Assembly: GCA_902622875.1 (NCBI GenBank)
Contig: CACNRW010000013.1
Location: 1-48,650, forward strand
Length of the DNA stretch: 48,650 nt
From: an uncultured SAR116 cluster alpha proteobacterium
GTDB lineage: Bacteria; Pseudomonadota; Alphaproteobacteria; Puniceispirillales; Marisalimonadaceae
Direction of reading: 5' to 3'
Made by a program: the position numbers and the translations under genes. Below, piece by piece: positions 7,810 to 16,896 of this stretch (position 1 is the first letter of the stretch; every line of letters begins with the position of its first letter). The notes beneath the pieces were generated by a model that saw nothing but the letters and a program-made list of their open reading frames with translations, was not told the DNA's origin and did no database searches.

Positions 7810-8196
7810 TTATTTAATTTCATCACAAAGATATCTAGTTATAGATGCGTTAGCAGCTAAAATAAAAGATAAAACGTTATTATCTAAAAAAAAGATATCT
7901 TGTATGTGTGCCCACGGTTCATTTTTGTTAAAAGCATAGGCTTTTCCAGTTCCTAAATCTAAGATTTCATATTTTGATTTATTGACTATAAAAAAACCAG
8001 AGTCTGTACCTTGTCCATCTTTTATAGTAATTTCGACTGATTTTTCTTTTCCAGTAATTTTAAAAACTTGGATACCATCTGATCTTACAGCTGCTGCACT
8101 TTTAGGCTTACAACTGTATTTAGTTTCTTTTGCATAGCTATTCGCAGAAAAAAGAATAATTGATAATAAGACTGGTAAAAATTTTAAAATATTCAT
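7810..8196 (-). CDS. small secreted hypothetical protein
   Basis: This is a 128-residue protein with a clear Sec signal peptide: a short basic start, a hydrophobic stretch (FLPVLLSIILFSA) and an Ala-X-Ala-like cleavage site near residue 22 (NSYA). The mature part has two Cys (residue 29 and near the C-terminus, YLCDEI), which could form a disulfide in the periplasm, and looks all-beta. I do not recognise a family. It lies 26 bases downstream of malonyl-CoA decarboxylase on the same strand, so it may be the last gene of that operon, or simply read-through. Confidence 0.6.
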   Translation of the reverse strand: MNILKFLPVLLSIILFSANSYAKETKYSCKPKSAAAVRSDGIQVFKITGKEKSVEITIKDGQGTDSGFFIVNKSKYEILDLGTGKAYAFNKNEPWAHIQDIFFLDNNVLSFILAANASITRYLCDEIK

Positions 8197-8221
8197 GTTT
8201 TTCCTTTTAAAAAATTATTAA

Positions 8222-9520
8222 TCATTTTTTAGCATATTGTATCAAATCTTTTTTAGCATTTTTAGAAATATTAATTTTATTTTCTGAAATAAATGCTTCA
8301 TGATTTTCTTCTACTTTTTCTAGGTCATAAAGGTAATTTACCATTAAACCACCAGATAAATTTAAACCATTTAATGAAGCATCACCTAAGTAATTAATTT
8401 GTTCTAAAGATGCTCCATTACCTAAATGAAATCTTGCAACTGGATCATTAGGCATTCCGTCAGATCTATCAGAATTTAAAAAATAGTCTCCTGCATATCT
8501 CATTAAAGAAGGTTTGATGTTTAAAAATTGTTCGGATTTCTTAAATTTTTCCAAAGTTAATTCAAATTTAGGATTTTTATTTTTAATCCAATTTCTTAAT
8601 CCTGGAACTGGGGACAAAGTTACAAACTTTTTTATATTATTAAACTCAAACTTTAGATCGTTAGCAACTTGCTTAATTAAAAAGTTACCAAATGATATTC
8701 CAGACAATCCTTTTTGACAGTTTGATATAGAATAAAAAACTGCGACATTTGCATCATGTGGTTCAATAAATTGTCTTTTTTCTTCTAAAACATCTTGAAT
8801 TTTGGATGGAATATCATCCATAAGAGCAACCTCGACAAATATAATTGGTTCGTCTTGCATTGCTGGATGAAAAAAAGCAAAACATCTTCTGTCCTTAGGA
8901 GCTAATCGTAATCTGAGTTCATCCCAGGAGTTTATTTCGTGAACTGCTTCATAAGCTATTATTTTTTCTAGTATGTGTGCTGGTGTTTCCCAATTTATTG
9001 GCCTTAAAATAAGAAATCCTCTGTTAAACCAGTTTTTAAATAAGTAGACGAGATCATAGTCAACTGCGTTAAGTTCAGGGTTCTTTTTTAAAACACCTAA
9101 TAATCTTTTTCTTAAATTAACTAATCTTATGGTTCCTTTTGATATTCCATTACATCTTCTAAAGATTTCACGCCTTTTAGGTTCTGAAAGTTTCATTAAA
9201 GTTATTAAATTTTCTGAATTACTTCCAAGTTTATATTGATCAATAGCTTCAGAGAGTTCAGAAGTAGAAATATCGAAATTATCCCTAATCAATTTAAAAA
9301 AATTAATTAAATCTTTATCATTTAATTGCTCACAGTGTTGCATTAATAATTCTGCATATTCAAGAGCTGAAACTTCACCTCTCGCAGAAGCAACGTTTTC
9401 AATAATGTCTTTAGAAGATAAAGGTTGTTTCTTTTCTGAAAAAAAGTTAAGAGATTTTCTTTTAATTGGTTTATCAAATAAAGAATTAATTAAATCATGA
9501 AAAAAATTTATTTTACTCAT
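8222..9520 (-). CDS. mcd: malonyl-CoA decarboxylase
   Basis: This 432-residue protein matches malonyl-CoA decarboxylase, which converts malonyl-CoA to acetyl-CoA and CO2. An N-terminal four-helix region (about 1-140) is followed by the GNAT-fold catalytic domain. Landmarks are RRCFAFFHPAMQDEPIIFVEVAL (212-233), the FYSISNCQKGLSGISFG loop (262-278) with the catalytic Ser, and ARFHLGNGA, where His365 matches the catalytic His. The length fits bacterial homologs without targeting signals. The ATG overlaps the stop of the upstream aminotransferase gene by four bases, so the two are translationally coupled. No malonyl-CoA synthetase is nearby. The pairing may point to malonate semialdehyde or malonyl-CoA arising from beta-alanine or pyrimidine catabolism, which is inference. 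Confidence 0.9.
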   Translation of the reverse strand: MSKINFFHDLINSLFDKPIKRKSLNFFSEKKQPLSSKDIIENVASARGEVSALEYAELLMQHCEQLNDKDLINFFKLIRDNFDISTSELSEAIDQYKLGSNSENLITLMKLSEPKRREIFRRCNGISKGTIRLVNLRKRLLGVLKKNPELNAVDYDLVYLFKNWFNRGFLILRPINWETPAHILEKIIAYEAVHEINSWDELRLRLAPKDRRCFAFFHPAMQDEPIIFVEVALMDDIPSKIQDVLEEKRQFIEPHDANVAVFYSISNCQKGLSGISFGNFLIKQVANDLKFEFNNIKKFVTLSPVPGLRNWIKNKNPKFELTLEKFKKSEQFLNIKPSLMRYAGDYFLNSDRSDGMPNDPVARFHLGNGASLEQINYLGDASLNGLNLSGGLMVNYLYDLEKVEENHEAFISENKINISKNAKKDLIQYAKK

Positions 9521-10698
9521 TTTACAATATTATTTGTTAGATATTCAGATGCTCTACTAGCGCCTCCTTTTTGATGAGGCACACCAGCTAAAGAAAGTCC
9601 CATTTCCACTCCATTTAATGTTCCCATTAACATTAAATCATTGAAATCTCCTAAATGACCAATTCTAAATACTTTGCCAGCTAGTTTTGACAAACCACTT
9701 CCAAGGGACATATTAAATTCTTCGAGTATGATTTTTCGCAAGCCGTCAGCATTATGACCCTCTGGTAATTTAACAGCCGTTAAAACACTGGAATAATCTT
9801 TTTCTTCCTTACAAAGAACTTCTAATCCCCATGCTTGAACAGCAATTCTTGTAGCTTGCGCGTGCCTATCATGTCGTTTAAAGACATTTTCTAACCCTTC
9901 TTCGTGAAGCATATTTATTGCCTCTTTAAGACCATATAAAAGATTAGTAGCTGGTGTGTAAGGGAAAGATCCTGATTTATTTGACTCAATTTGTTCTTTC
10001 CAATCCCAATAAGATCTTTTCATACTATTTTCTTTTGAGGCTAAAAAAGCCTTTTCAGATATTGCGTTAAAGGACAATCCTGGAGGTAACATCAACCCTT
10101 TTTGAGATCCTGAAACTGTAACATCAATACCCCATTCGTCATGCTTATATTGTAAAGAAGCTAAGCCAGATATTGTATCTACCATTAATAGGGCATTATG
10201 ACTAGCAGAGTTAATAGCTTCTCTCACTTCTTTTATCCTAGAAATACTACCGGTAGATGTTTCGTTATGTACAACACAAACAGCTTTTATTTTTTTATCA
10301 ATATCTTTTTTTAATCTATCAAACAGCTTTTCAGGTTCAACGCCTCTTCTCCAGTCAGTTTCTAAAAACTCAGTTTTAATTCCAAGTTTAAGGGCCATTT
10401 TATTCCATAAAGATGCAAAATGACCAGTTTCAACCATTAAAACCAAATCACCTTCATCAAGTACATTCACTAAAGCCGCTTCCCATGCACCAGTTCCTGA
10501 CGCAGGAAAAATAATTACATCGGAAGTAGTTTTAAATATTGATTTCATTCCATCAAGACATTCTTGAGTTAGTTTACTAAAATCCGGTCCACGATGATCT
10601 ATTGTTGGGTAATCCATAGCTCGTAAAATTCTATCTGGGACATTCGAAGGACCAGGTAATTGTAAAAAATGTTTTCCCGGCATATATTTTTTTTTCAT
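9517..10698 (-). CDS. class V aminotransferase, alanine/serine-glyoxylate type
   Basis: This 393-residue PLP enzyme belongs to the alanine-glyoxylate/serine-glyoxylate aminotransferase group. Early motifs are LPGPSNVPDRIL and the DHRGPDF substrate loop (34-40). The PLP-phosphate loop is FPASGTGAWEAAL (64-76), Asp174 lies in VDTISGL, and the Schiff-base Lys200 is in SGSQKGLMLPPG. The C-terminal RIGHLGD motif with the carboxylate-binding Arg is intact. It would turn glyoxylate into glycine using Ala or Ser. That fits the glyoxylate made by the allantoicase/AllA genes about 20 kb away, although the two are not in one operon. Beta-amino or other donors cannot be excluded. It is the first gene of the operon with mcd and is divergent from the FAD/Fe-S dehydrogenase. 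Confidence 0.85.
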   Translation of the reverse strand: MKKKYMPGKHFLQLPGPSNVPDRILRAMDYPTIDHRGPDFSKLTQECLDGMKSIFKTTSDVIIFPASGTGAWEAALVNVLDEGDLVLMVETGHFASLWNKMALKLGIKTEFLETDWRRGVEPEKLFDRLKKDIDKKIKAVCVVHNETSTGSISRIKEVREAINSASHNALLMVDTISGLASLQYKHDEWGIDVTVSGSQKGLMLPPGLSFNAISEKAFLASKENSMKRSYWDWKEQIESNKSGSFPYTPATNLLYGLKEAINMLHEEGLENVFKRHDRHAQATRIAVQAWGLEVLCKEEKDYSSVLTAVKLPEGHNADGLRKIILEEFNMSLGSGLSKLAGKVFRIGHLGDFNDLMLMGTLNGVEMGLSLAGVPHQKGGASRASEYLTNNIVK

Positions 10699-10827
10699 AA
10701 TTAAAAAATTCCTTCTTTATATACTAAGTTTTATTGAAAATATTAAGATTATGTCTTATTTTATCTATACACTTTAAATTTAAAACTTTCCATACAGAAT
10801 TTAATATCAAAATTAAAGGTTATTTCA
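10699..10827. promoter_or_regulatory. divergent promoter region, aminotransferase / FAD-Fe-S dehydrogenase
   Basis: This is a 129-base AT-rich gap between divergent genes. It contains one short inverted repeat, TAAGA-TTATG-TCTTA (10744-10758), that could be an operator but is too short to rely on. An AAAGG ribosome-binding site precedes the ATG at 10828. No further structure is seen. Confidence 0.35.
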
Positions 10828-13782
10828 ATGCCAGATGGCGATACGGACCAATTACTAAAAAAATTAAAAAATAATACCACAGCTGAGGTTTATTACGATA
10901 ACTTTACGAAAGGAAGATATGCTACTGATGCTTCTATTTATCAAATGGTTCCCTATGGTGTGTTAATCCCAAAAACAAAAAAAGATTTAATAGAAACTAT
11001 TAATTATGCAAGAGAAAGTAATATCCCATTATTAGCTAGGGGTGGAGGTACGTCACAATGTGGGCAAACAGTTAATAAAGCTATTGTAATTGATAATTCT
11101 AAATATTTAAACAAAATCATTGATTTTGATAAAGAGAACATGACTTGTATTGTTGAGCCTGGAATAGTTCTTGATGAGTTAAACCGTTTTTTAAAACCTT
11201 TTGGACTTTGGTTTCCAGTAGACGTTTCAACTTCAAGCAGAGCAACTATAGGTGGAATGGCTGGAAATAACAGTTGTGGTGGCAGATCGATTAGATATGG
11301 AATGATGCGAGACAATGTCCTTGAAATAGAAGCTATATTATTTGACGGTTCAATATATAATTTTGGAAAATTAGAAAATAACCACGTCAATATAAGTAAT
11401 GGTGTTGCCACAGAAATTATTTTAAATCTCTTGAAATTAGCTAAAGATAACAAAAAGGAAATACTTTTAAAATTTCCAAATGTTCTTCGTAGGGTAGGTG
11501 GATACAATATTGACGCCTTGCTTCCTGATGCAATGGCAAATAGACCAAATGGTAAAGTGGGTGATGGTATAAATTTATCACATTTGTTAGTAGGGTCAGA
11601 AGGTACGCTTGCTTATTCAACTTTAATAAAATTAAAATTATCACCACTTCCATCAAAAAAAATTATGGGTGTATGCCACTTTCCTTCATTTTATGAAGCT
11701 ATGAATGCCGCACAACATATTGTTCCACTAGATCCGGTAGCAGTCGAACTAGTTGATGATACTATGATACAGCTTGCAAGAAAAATTGATATGTTCAAGC
11801 CCACTGTAGAAGCTGTTGTTAAAGGAGATCCAAAATCATTACTTTTAGTTGAATTTGCTGAAGAGGATATGGATGAAAATCTAGTTCGATTAAAAAAGCT
11901 TCACGAATTGATTAATGATCTTGGATACTCATGGAAAAATACAAAGAAGCCTGGTGGAGTTATAGACGTAACTGAAACTTCTCTTCAGTCTAAAGTAAGT
12001 GAAATGAGAAAGTCTGGTTTAAACATTATGATGTCAATGAAGCAAGATGCAAAACCAGTCTCATTTATTGAGGATTGTGCCGTTGAGCTTAAAGACTTAG
12101 CTGAGTATACTGACGGTCTTAACAAAATATTTGATAAGTATAACACTAAAGGAACTTGGTATGCTCATGCATCCGTTGGATGCCTTCATGTAAGACCTGT
12201 TCTTAACATAAAACTTCAAGAAGATGTTTCCAAAATGAGAAATATTGCAAGTGAAACTAGTAATTTGGTTAAAAAATTTAATGGCTCCTATTCTGGTGAA
12301 CATGGAGATGGCATAGCAAGATCTGAATTCAATGAAGTAATGTTTGGCAAGAAAATGAATAATCTTTTTAGAACCGTAAAAAAATCATTTGACCCTAGTA
12401 ATATATTTAATCCTGGGAAAATTGTTGATGCTCCTAAAATGGATAGTAGAGATCTTTTTAGATACGCACCATCTTATAATGCTGAAAATATTAAAACACT
12501 TTTAGACTGGTCCTCGTGGACTGGTAAAGCTGGTGGTTTCCAGGGTGCAATTGAAATGTGTAATAATAATGGTTCATGTAGGAAATTGGACGGAGGAGTA
12601 ATGTGTCCGTCGTTCAGGGTTACAAAGGATGAAAAAGATTCGACTAGAGGAAGAGCAAATTCTCTTAGATTGGCTCTTTCAGGACAACTCGGAAAGGATG
12701 CTTTAATCAGCAGTGAGATGTCAGATACAATGAAATTATGTGTATCCTGTAAAGCTTGCAAAAGAGAATGTCCAACAGGTGTAGATATGTCTAAAATGAA
12801 AATTGAGTTATCTTTTCTAAAAGCAAAAAAATATGGTTTAGATATTAACAGTAAACTTGTTGCTTACCTTCCAAAATATGCCCCATTAGCATCAAAAATG
12901 TCTAAAATTATGAATCTTAGAGATAAAGTGCCAGGTTTAGCTAAAATAAGTGAGCAATTATTAGGTTTCACAGCTAAAAGGCCACTTCCGAAATGGAGAA
13001 ATGATTACTTCAAAGATAGTGAATTACCAAATATAATAGATAAGACACAAGACAAAACACCAATTATTTTATTTGTAGATACTTTTAATCGTTATCATGA
13101 ACCAGAAAATGTAAGATCTGCAATAAAAGTTTTAAATGCTGCTGGATTTTTTCCGTTTATTCCAAAATCAAAAAATATTAAAAGAGTAATGTGTTGCGGA
13201 AGAACATATTTAAGCAACGGTTTAATTGATAATGCAAAAACGGAGGTAACTAACGTTTTAGATACTCTTTTACCTTATTTATCACAAGGTATTTGTGTAG
13301 TTGGATTAGAACCCTCATGTATCTTGTCATTTCGGGACGAGTTACCAGCTTTATTGAAAAATAAGAACACCGAACTTTTAAAGAATAATTCTTATACCTT
13401 TGAAGAATTATTAGCCAAACAATTCAAAAATCTTAACTTTAAAAAATTAAATGAAAAAGTGTTACTTCATGGACACTGCCATCAAAAAGCATTTGATGCT
13501 GTTAAGCCTATCCAAAAAATTTTAAGTTACATTAAAGGTTTAGACGTAGAAACAATAGAAACAAGTTGTTGTGGAATGGCTGGAGCATTTGGCTACTCTA
13601 AAGAGACTTATGATATTTCTATGAGAATGGCTCAGGAAAGGCTCTTTCCAGTTATAAAAAATCATTCAAAAGAAATTAAAATAATTGCTGATGGAACCTC
13701 TTGCAGATGTCAAATAAAGGATGGTTTAGATAGGCAAGCCATTCACGTTGCTAAATTTCTAGATGATAATATAATTTACTAA
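10828..13782 (+). CDS. fused FAD-linked oxidase / Fe-S (GlcD-GlcF-like, YdiJ-type) 2-hydroxyacid dehydrogenase
   Basis: This 984-residue protein fuses a GlcD-like flavin dehydrogenase with a GlcF-like Fe-S half. The N-terminal PCMH FAD domain (about 35-270) has ARGGGTSQCGQ at 70-80 and GGMAGNNSCGGRSIRYG near 143-159. The FAD-oxidase C-terminal domain follows (about 280-550) with GEHGDGIARSEF. Cysteines start at residue 578 (MCNNNGSCRK, MCPSF), and CVSCKACKRECP supplies C638, C641, C644 and C648, so two 4Fe-4S clusters are likely. Two CCG-type motifs (CCGRTYLSNG; HGHCHQKAF/CCGMAGAFG) close the protein. The architecture and length match E. coli YdiJ, a D-2-hydroxyglutarate dehydrogenase, though D-lactate or another D-2-hydroxyacid is possible. 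Electrons would pass to the quinone pool or an Fe-S partner. A molybdoenzyme gene follows 41 bases downstream. Confidence 0.85.
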   Translation: MPDGDTDQLLKKLKNNTTAEVYYDNFTKGRYATDASIYQMVPYGVLIPKTKKDLIETINYARESNIPLLARGGGTSQCGQTVNKAIVIDNSKYLNKIIDFDKENMTCIVEPGIVLDELNRFLKPFGLWFPVDVSTSSRATIGGMAGNNSCGGRSIRYGMMRDNVLEIEAILFDGSIYNFGKLENNHVNISNGVATEIILNLLKLAKDNKKEILLKFPNVLRRVGGYNIDALLPDAMANRPNGKVGDGINLSHLLVGSEGTLAYSTLIKLKLSPLPSKKIMGVCHFPSFYEAMNAAQHIVPLDPVAVELVDDTMIQLARKIDMFKPTVEAVVKGDPKSLLLVEFAEEDMDENLVRLKKLHELINDLGYSWKNTKKPGGVIDVTETSLQSKVSEMRKSGLNIMMSMKQDAKPVSFIEDCAVELKDLAEYTDGLNKIFDKYNTKGTWYAHASVGCLHVRPVLNIKLQEDVSKMRNIASETSNLVKKFNGSYSGEHGDGIARSEFNEVMFGKKMNNLFRTVKKSFDPSNIFNPGKIVDAPKMDSRDLFRYAPSYNAENIKTLLDWSSWTGKAGGFQGAIEMCNNNGSCRKLDGGVMCPSFRVTKDEKDSTRGRANSLRLALSGQLGKDALISSEMSDTMKLCVSCKACKRECPTGVDMSKMKIELSFLKAKKYGLDINSKLVAYLPKYAPLASKMSKIMNLRDKVPGLAKISEQLLGFTAKRPLPKWRNDYFKDSELPNIIDKTQDKTPIILFVDTFNRYHEPENVRSAIKVLNAAGFFPFIPKSKNIKRVMCCGRTYLSNGLIDNAKTEVTNVLDTLLPYLSQGICVVGLEPSCILSFRDELPALLKNKNTELLKNNSYTFEELLAKQFKNLNFKKLNEKVLLHGHCHQKAFDAVKPIQKILSYIKGLDVETIETSCCGMAGAFGYSKETYDISMRMAQERLFPVIKNHSKEIKIIADGTSCRCQIKDGLDRQAIHVAKFLDDNIIY

Positions 13783-13823
13783 AATCAAATTAAGATCTAT
13801 TCTATAGTTAAAAAGAGGTAAGA

Positions 13824-16169
13824 ATGCCAAGCAAAATTAGAAAACCTACTTCTTTTCATTGGGGAAGCTATTACGCAGAAATAGAAAATAATAAACTTGT
13901 TGCAATGCGACCATATGAGAATGATAAAGACCCATCAAGCATCGCAAATGGAATTATTGACAGCATTGACGATGACTTAAGAATTAAAGTTCCACATGTT
14001 CGAAAAGGTTATCTTCGTGAGATAAGAAAAGAACTAGCTAATAGTAAAATGTCTTTGACAGGCAAACGTGCAAGAGAAAAACGTGGATCCGATAATTTTG
14101 TTCCCGTAAGTTGGGATGAAGCTATAGATATTGTTGCTTTTGAACTAAATAGGATTAAGAAAAAATATAAAAATAAAGCTTTCTTTGCTGGTTCTTATGG
14201 TTGGGGGTCAGCAGGAAGATTTCACCACGCCCAAAGCCAACTTCATAGATTTTTTAACAGTTATGGTGGTTATACAAAATCAGTTAACACTTATTCTTAT
14301 GCTGCAAGCGAGACAATAATGCCACATGTTATTGGCTTGTCTTATAGAAAATTTCTTGATACTCACACTGATTGGAACAATATAAAAGATAATTCCAAGT
14401 TAATTGTAATGTTTGGGGGATTGCCACTTAAAAACTCCCAGGTAACTTCAGGTGGAGTTGGTAGACATACTACCAAAGACTACATTAAAAAATGTGTGAA
14501 AAAGGGTATTAAATTCATCAATGTTAGCCCTATGGAAATGGAAGCAGATGTAATTAGTAAAGCTGAATGGATTAAAATAAGACCTGGAACAGATACTGCT
14601 TTGATGTTAGGTATAGCTTTCATTTTGGAGACTGAAAGTTTAGTTGATAGAGAGTTTTTAAATAAATATTGTATTGGATACGATAAATTCTTAAAATATT
14701 TAAAAGGAGTATCTGACGGCAAGGCAAAAACTCCTTTTTGGGCATCTAAAATTACTGGAATACCCAGTAACACAATATATAATTTAGCAAAAAAGATGTC
14801 TACTAATAGAACTATGATTACTGGGTCATGGGCTTTACAACGACAACAATATGGAGAACAACCTCATTGGATGATTACTGTCTTAGCTTGTATGCTTGGA
14901 CAAATCGGCATGCCTGGCGGCGGCTTTGGCCTTGGATACAGTGCTGAAAACGGTATTGGAAACCCAGTTCAATACCACAAATGGCCAGCATTAGATCAAT
15001 TTAAAAATGCTGTTTCAGATTTTATACCAGTAGCAAGAATATCAGATATGCTTTTAAATCCAGGAGAAATATTCTCATATAACGGTAAAGAAATAAAATA
15101 TCCTGATATTAAATTAGTATATTGGGCAGGCGGAAATCCTTTTCATCATCAGATGAACTTAAAAAAACTTGTTAAAGCATTTAAACAACCAGATACAATA
15201 ATTGTGAATGAAATTTGGTGGAACAGCCTAGCAAGACACTCTGACATTGTTTTACCTGCTACTTCGTCACTTGAGAAAAATGATATTGGAATTCGACATT
15301 GGGATCAAACTATATCACCAATGCATAAAATCATCGAACCTATAGGAGAGTCAAAATCAGACTATGAGATTTTCTCATCAATTTCTTCAAAACTTAATTT
15401 TAAAGATAAATTCACTGAAAATCGAGATGAAGACCAGTGGCTAAGATATTTGTGGGAAGAAGCAAAAGTTGGTGCAAAAGAAGTGGGTTTTAATTTACCT
15501 GAGTTTGAGAAATTTTGGCAAAGTGGATTTCAAGAAGTATTGTCTCCAAAAAAACAGACTATTTTGTTGGAAGAATTTGTAAAGGATCCTATAAAAAATC
15601 CAGTCTCCACCCCTTCGGGAAAAATTGAAATATTTTCAGAAACTATAGAAAACTTTAATTATAAGGACTGCCCTGGTCATCCTACCTGGTTAGAACAGGA
15701 AGAATGGCTAGGTTCCCCTTTAACTAAACATTATCCTCTTCAACTTATATCAGGCCAACCGCATAATAGGTTACATAGCCAACTTGATAATGGATCTGAA
15801 AGTCAAAGATACAAAATATATGGAAGAGAACCAGTGAAAATTCATCCAAATGATGCTTTTACTAGAAAATTAAAGGATGGAGACGTTGTTGAAATATTTA
15901 ATAAAAGAGGTAAATGTCTCGCAGGAGTTATTATTAGCGAGGAAGTTATGAAGGGTATCGTTTTTCTACCAGTTGGTGCCTGGTACGACCCTATTGATGA
16001 TGATGGATTTTGTGTGCATGGGAACCCAAATGTATTAACTGCTGATATGGGAACCTCTTCTCTTGCACAAGGCCCATCAGCTCACTCTACGTTAGTAGAG
16101 GTAAAAAAATTTGTAAAAGAATTACCAGCGTTAAGTATTTTAGAGAAACCCAACATTGTTAATAAATAG
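13824..16169 (+). CDS. molybdopterin oxidoreductase of the biotin-sulfoxide/TMAO/DMSO reductase group
   Basis: This 781-residue bis-MGD molybdoenzyme belongs to the BisC/TorA/DorA branch. It lacks the N-terminal 4Fe-4S Cys motif of formate dehydrogenases, as expected. It opens with the branch signature TSFHWGSYYAEIENNKLVAM. GSYGWGSAGRFHHAQSQLHRF and the NTYSYAASET segment follow, in which Ser158 is the likely Mo ligand. MGD-binding segments include WAGGNPFHHQMN and SGQPHNRLHSQLDNG. There is no twin-arginine signal, so the enzyme should be cytoplasmic like BisC, reducing an S- or N-oxide, or possibly acting on another substrate. It sits between a YdiJ-like dehydrogenase and a racemase-like gene (11 bases downstream), so it may work with them. 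Known cytoplasmic relatives reduce methionine or biotin sulfoxide; the substrate here is open. Confidence 0.85.
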   Translation: MPSKIRKPTSFHWGSYYAEIENNKLVAMRPYENDKDPSSIANGIIDSIDDDLRIKVPHVRKGYLREIRKELANSKMSLTGKRAREKRGSDNFVPVSWDEAIDIVAFELNRIKKKYKNKAFFAGSYGWGSAGRFHHAQSQLHRFFNSYGGYTKSVNTYSYAASETIMPHVIGLSYRKFLDTHTDWNNIKDNSKLIVMFGGLPLKNSQVTSGGVGRHTTKDYIKKCVKKGIKFINVSPMEMEADVISKAEWIKIRPGTDTALMLGIAFILETESLVDREFLNKYCIGYDKFLKYLKGVSDGKAKTPFWASKITGIPSNTIYNLAKKMSTNRTMITGSWALQRQQYGEQPHWMITVLACMLGQIGMPGGGFGLGYSAENGIGNPVQYHKWPALDQFKNAVSDFIPVARISDMLLNPGEIFSYNGKEIKYPDIKLVYWAGGNPFHHQMNLKKLVKAFKQPDTIIVNEIWWNSLARHSDIVLPATSSLEKNDIGIRHWDQTISPMHKIIEPIGESKSDYEIFSSISSKLNFKDKFTENRDEDQWLRYLWEEAKVGAKEVGFNLPEFEKFWQSGFQEVLSPKKQTILLEEFVKDPIKNPVSTPSGKIEIFSETIENFNYKDCPGHPTWLEQEEWLGSPLTKHYPLQLISGQPHNRLHSQLDNGSESQRYKIYGREPVKIHPNDAFTRKLKDGDVVEIFNKRGKCLAGVIISEEVMKGIVFLPVGAWYDPIDDDGFCVHGNPNVLTADMGTSSLAQGPSAHSTLVEVKKFVKELPALSILEKPNIVNK

Positions 16170-16180
16170 GCTGGTATGTT

Positions 16181-16885
16181 TTGAGCATTGAAATTTGTAT
16201 TATAAATCCATACGGGACTTCTAAATCAAATGAAAAGCTAATAAAATGTGCTTCAAAAATTATTGATGAAAATTCAAATATTTATATAAATGAAAAAGAT
16301 TTAGTAGATGATTATTTCAGTCATCATTTAGAAATAAATAATATCTCAAGTTTGGTCAAACAAATTGAGAATAATAATTCATCAGATGCTTTTATAATTG
16401 CATCTTTTGAAGATATTGGAGTTGATACAATTAGAAAAGTTACTTCAAAACCAGTTATAGGTATTGGAGAAGCTTCATTTTACACTGCCAATATAATAGC
16501 TAATAAGTTTTCAATTATTACAAATGTATCTCAATCTCATGAGGCCTTAAAAAACAATTTAATTAAATATGATATGGATCACAAATGTGTTTCATTAACT
16601 TCGATTGAAGTCCCAATTTTAGATATGGAGACAATGTCAAAGTTAAATCTGACAAAATTAGAAAATGAAATTCAAAGAACTATCTCAGAGGATAATCCAG
16701 AAGCAATCATAATTACTAGTGCTGGAATATTAAATCTTTCAAAAGATTTAAGTACTAAATTCAATCTACCTTTTATAGAAGGTATTTCTGCAGCTACTGC
16801 TCTTATTCAAAATTTAACTAAGCTTCAATTAAGTATAAAAAGATTTGTTCCCAAACCTTTAAAAAATTTTGGAATTCCTATTTAA
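16181..16885 (+). CDS. Asp/Glu/hydantoin racemase-fold protein lacking both catalytic cysteines
   Basis: This 234-residue protein is clearly homologous to the hydantoin racemase at 40854-41591 along its whole length: ICIINP start, PVIGIGEA block, SIEVPILD, and EAIIITSAGILNL near the end. The two catalytic Cys of hydantoin racemases (C76 and C181 in the paralog) are both Ser here: Ser75 (TCT codon in IIASFED) and Ser180 (AGT codon in IITSAG). A cysteine-dependent proton-transfer racemase is therefore unlikely. It may be a ligand-binding protein, a hydrolase or lyase of the superfamily (maleate isomerase and decarboxylase relatives exist), or a serine-based variant. It starts with TTG, because the nearby ATG is out of frame. 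It follows the molybdoenzyme by 11 bases, so its partner pathway is probably that operon. Confidence 0.75.
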   Translation: MSIEICIINPYGTSKSNEKLIKCASKIIDENSNIYINEKDLVDDYFSHHLEINNISSLVKQIENNNSSDAFIIASFEDIGVDTIRKVTSKPVIGIGEASFYTANIIANKFSIITNVSQSHEALKNNLIKYDMDHKCVSLTSIEVPILDMETMSKLNLTKLENEIQRTISEDNPEAIIITSAGILNLSKDLSTKFNLPFIEGISAATALIQNLTKLQLSIKRFVPKPLKNFGIPI

Positions 16886-16896
16886 AATATTTAATC

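Noticed and set aside
10744-10758. Inverted repeat TAAGA-N5-TCTTA in the aminotransferase/dehydrogenase gap, with a similar TTAAGATTAT string before xdhA (36536-36545).
   Set aside because: Arms of five bases in AT-rich DNA are expected by chance, and the xdhA copy is not palindromic. Not enough for a shared operator.
11004-11507. A 167-codon open frame on the minus strand inside the FAD/Fe-S dehydrogenase gene.
   Set aside because: It is antisense to a strongly conserved domain, has no family signature and no ribosome-binding site; a shadow frame.
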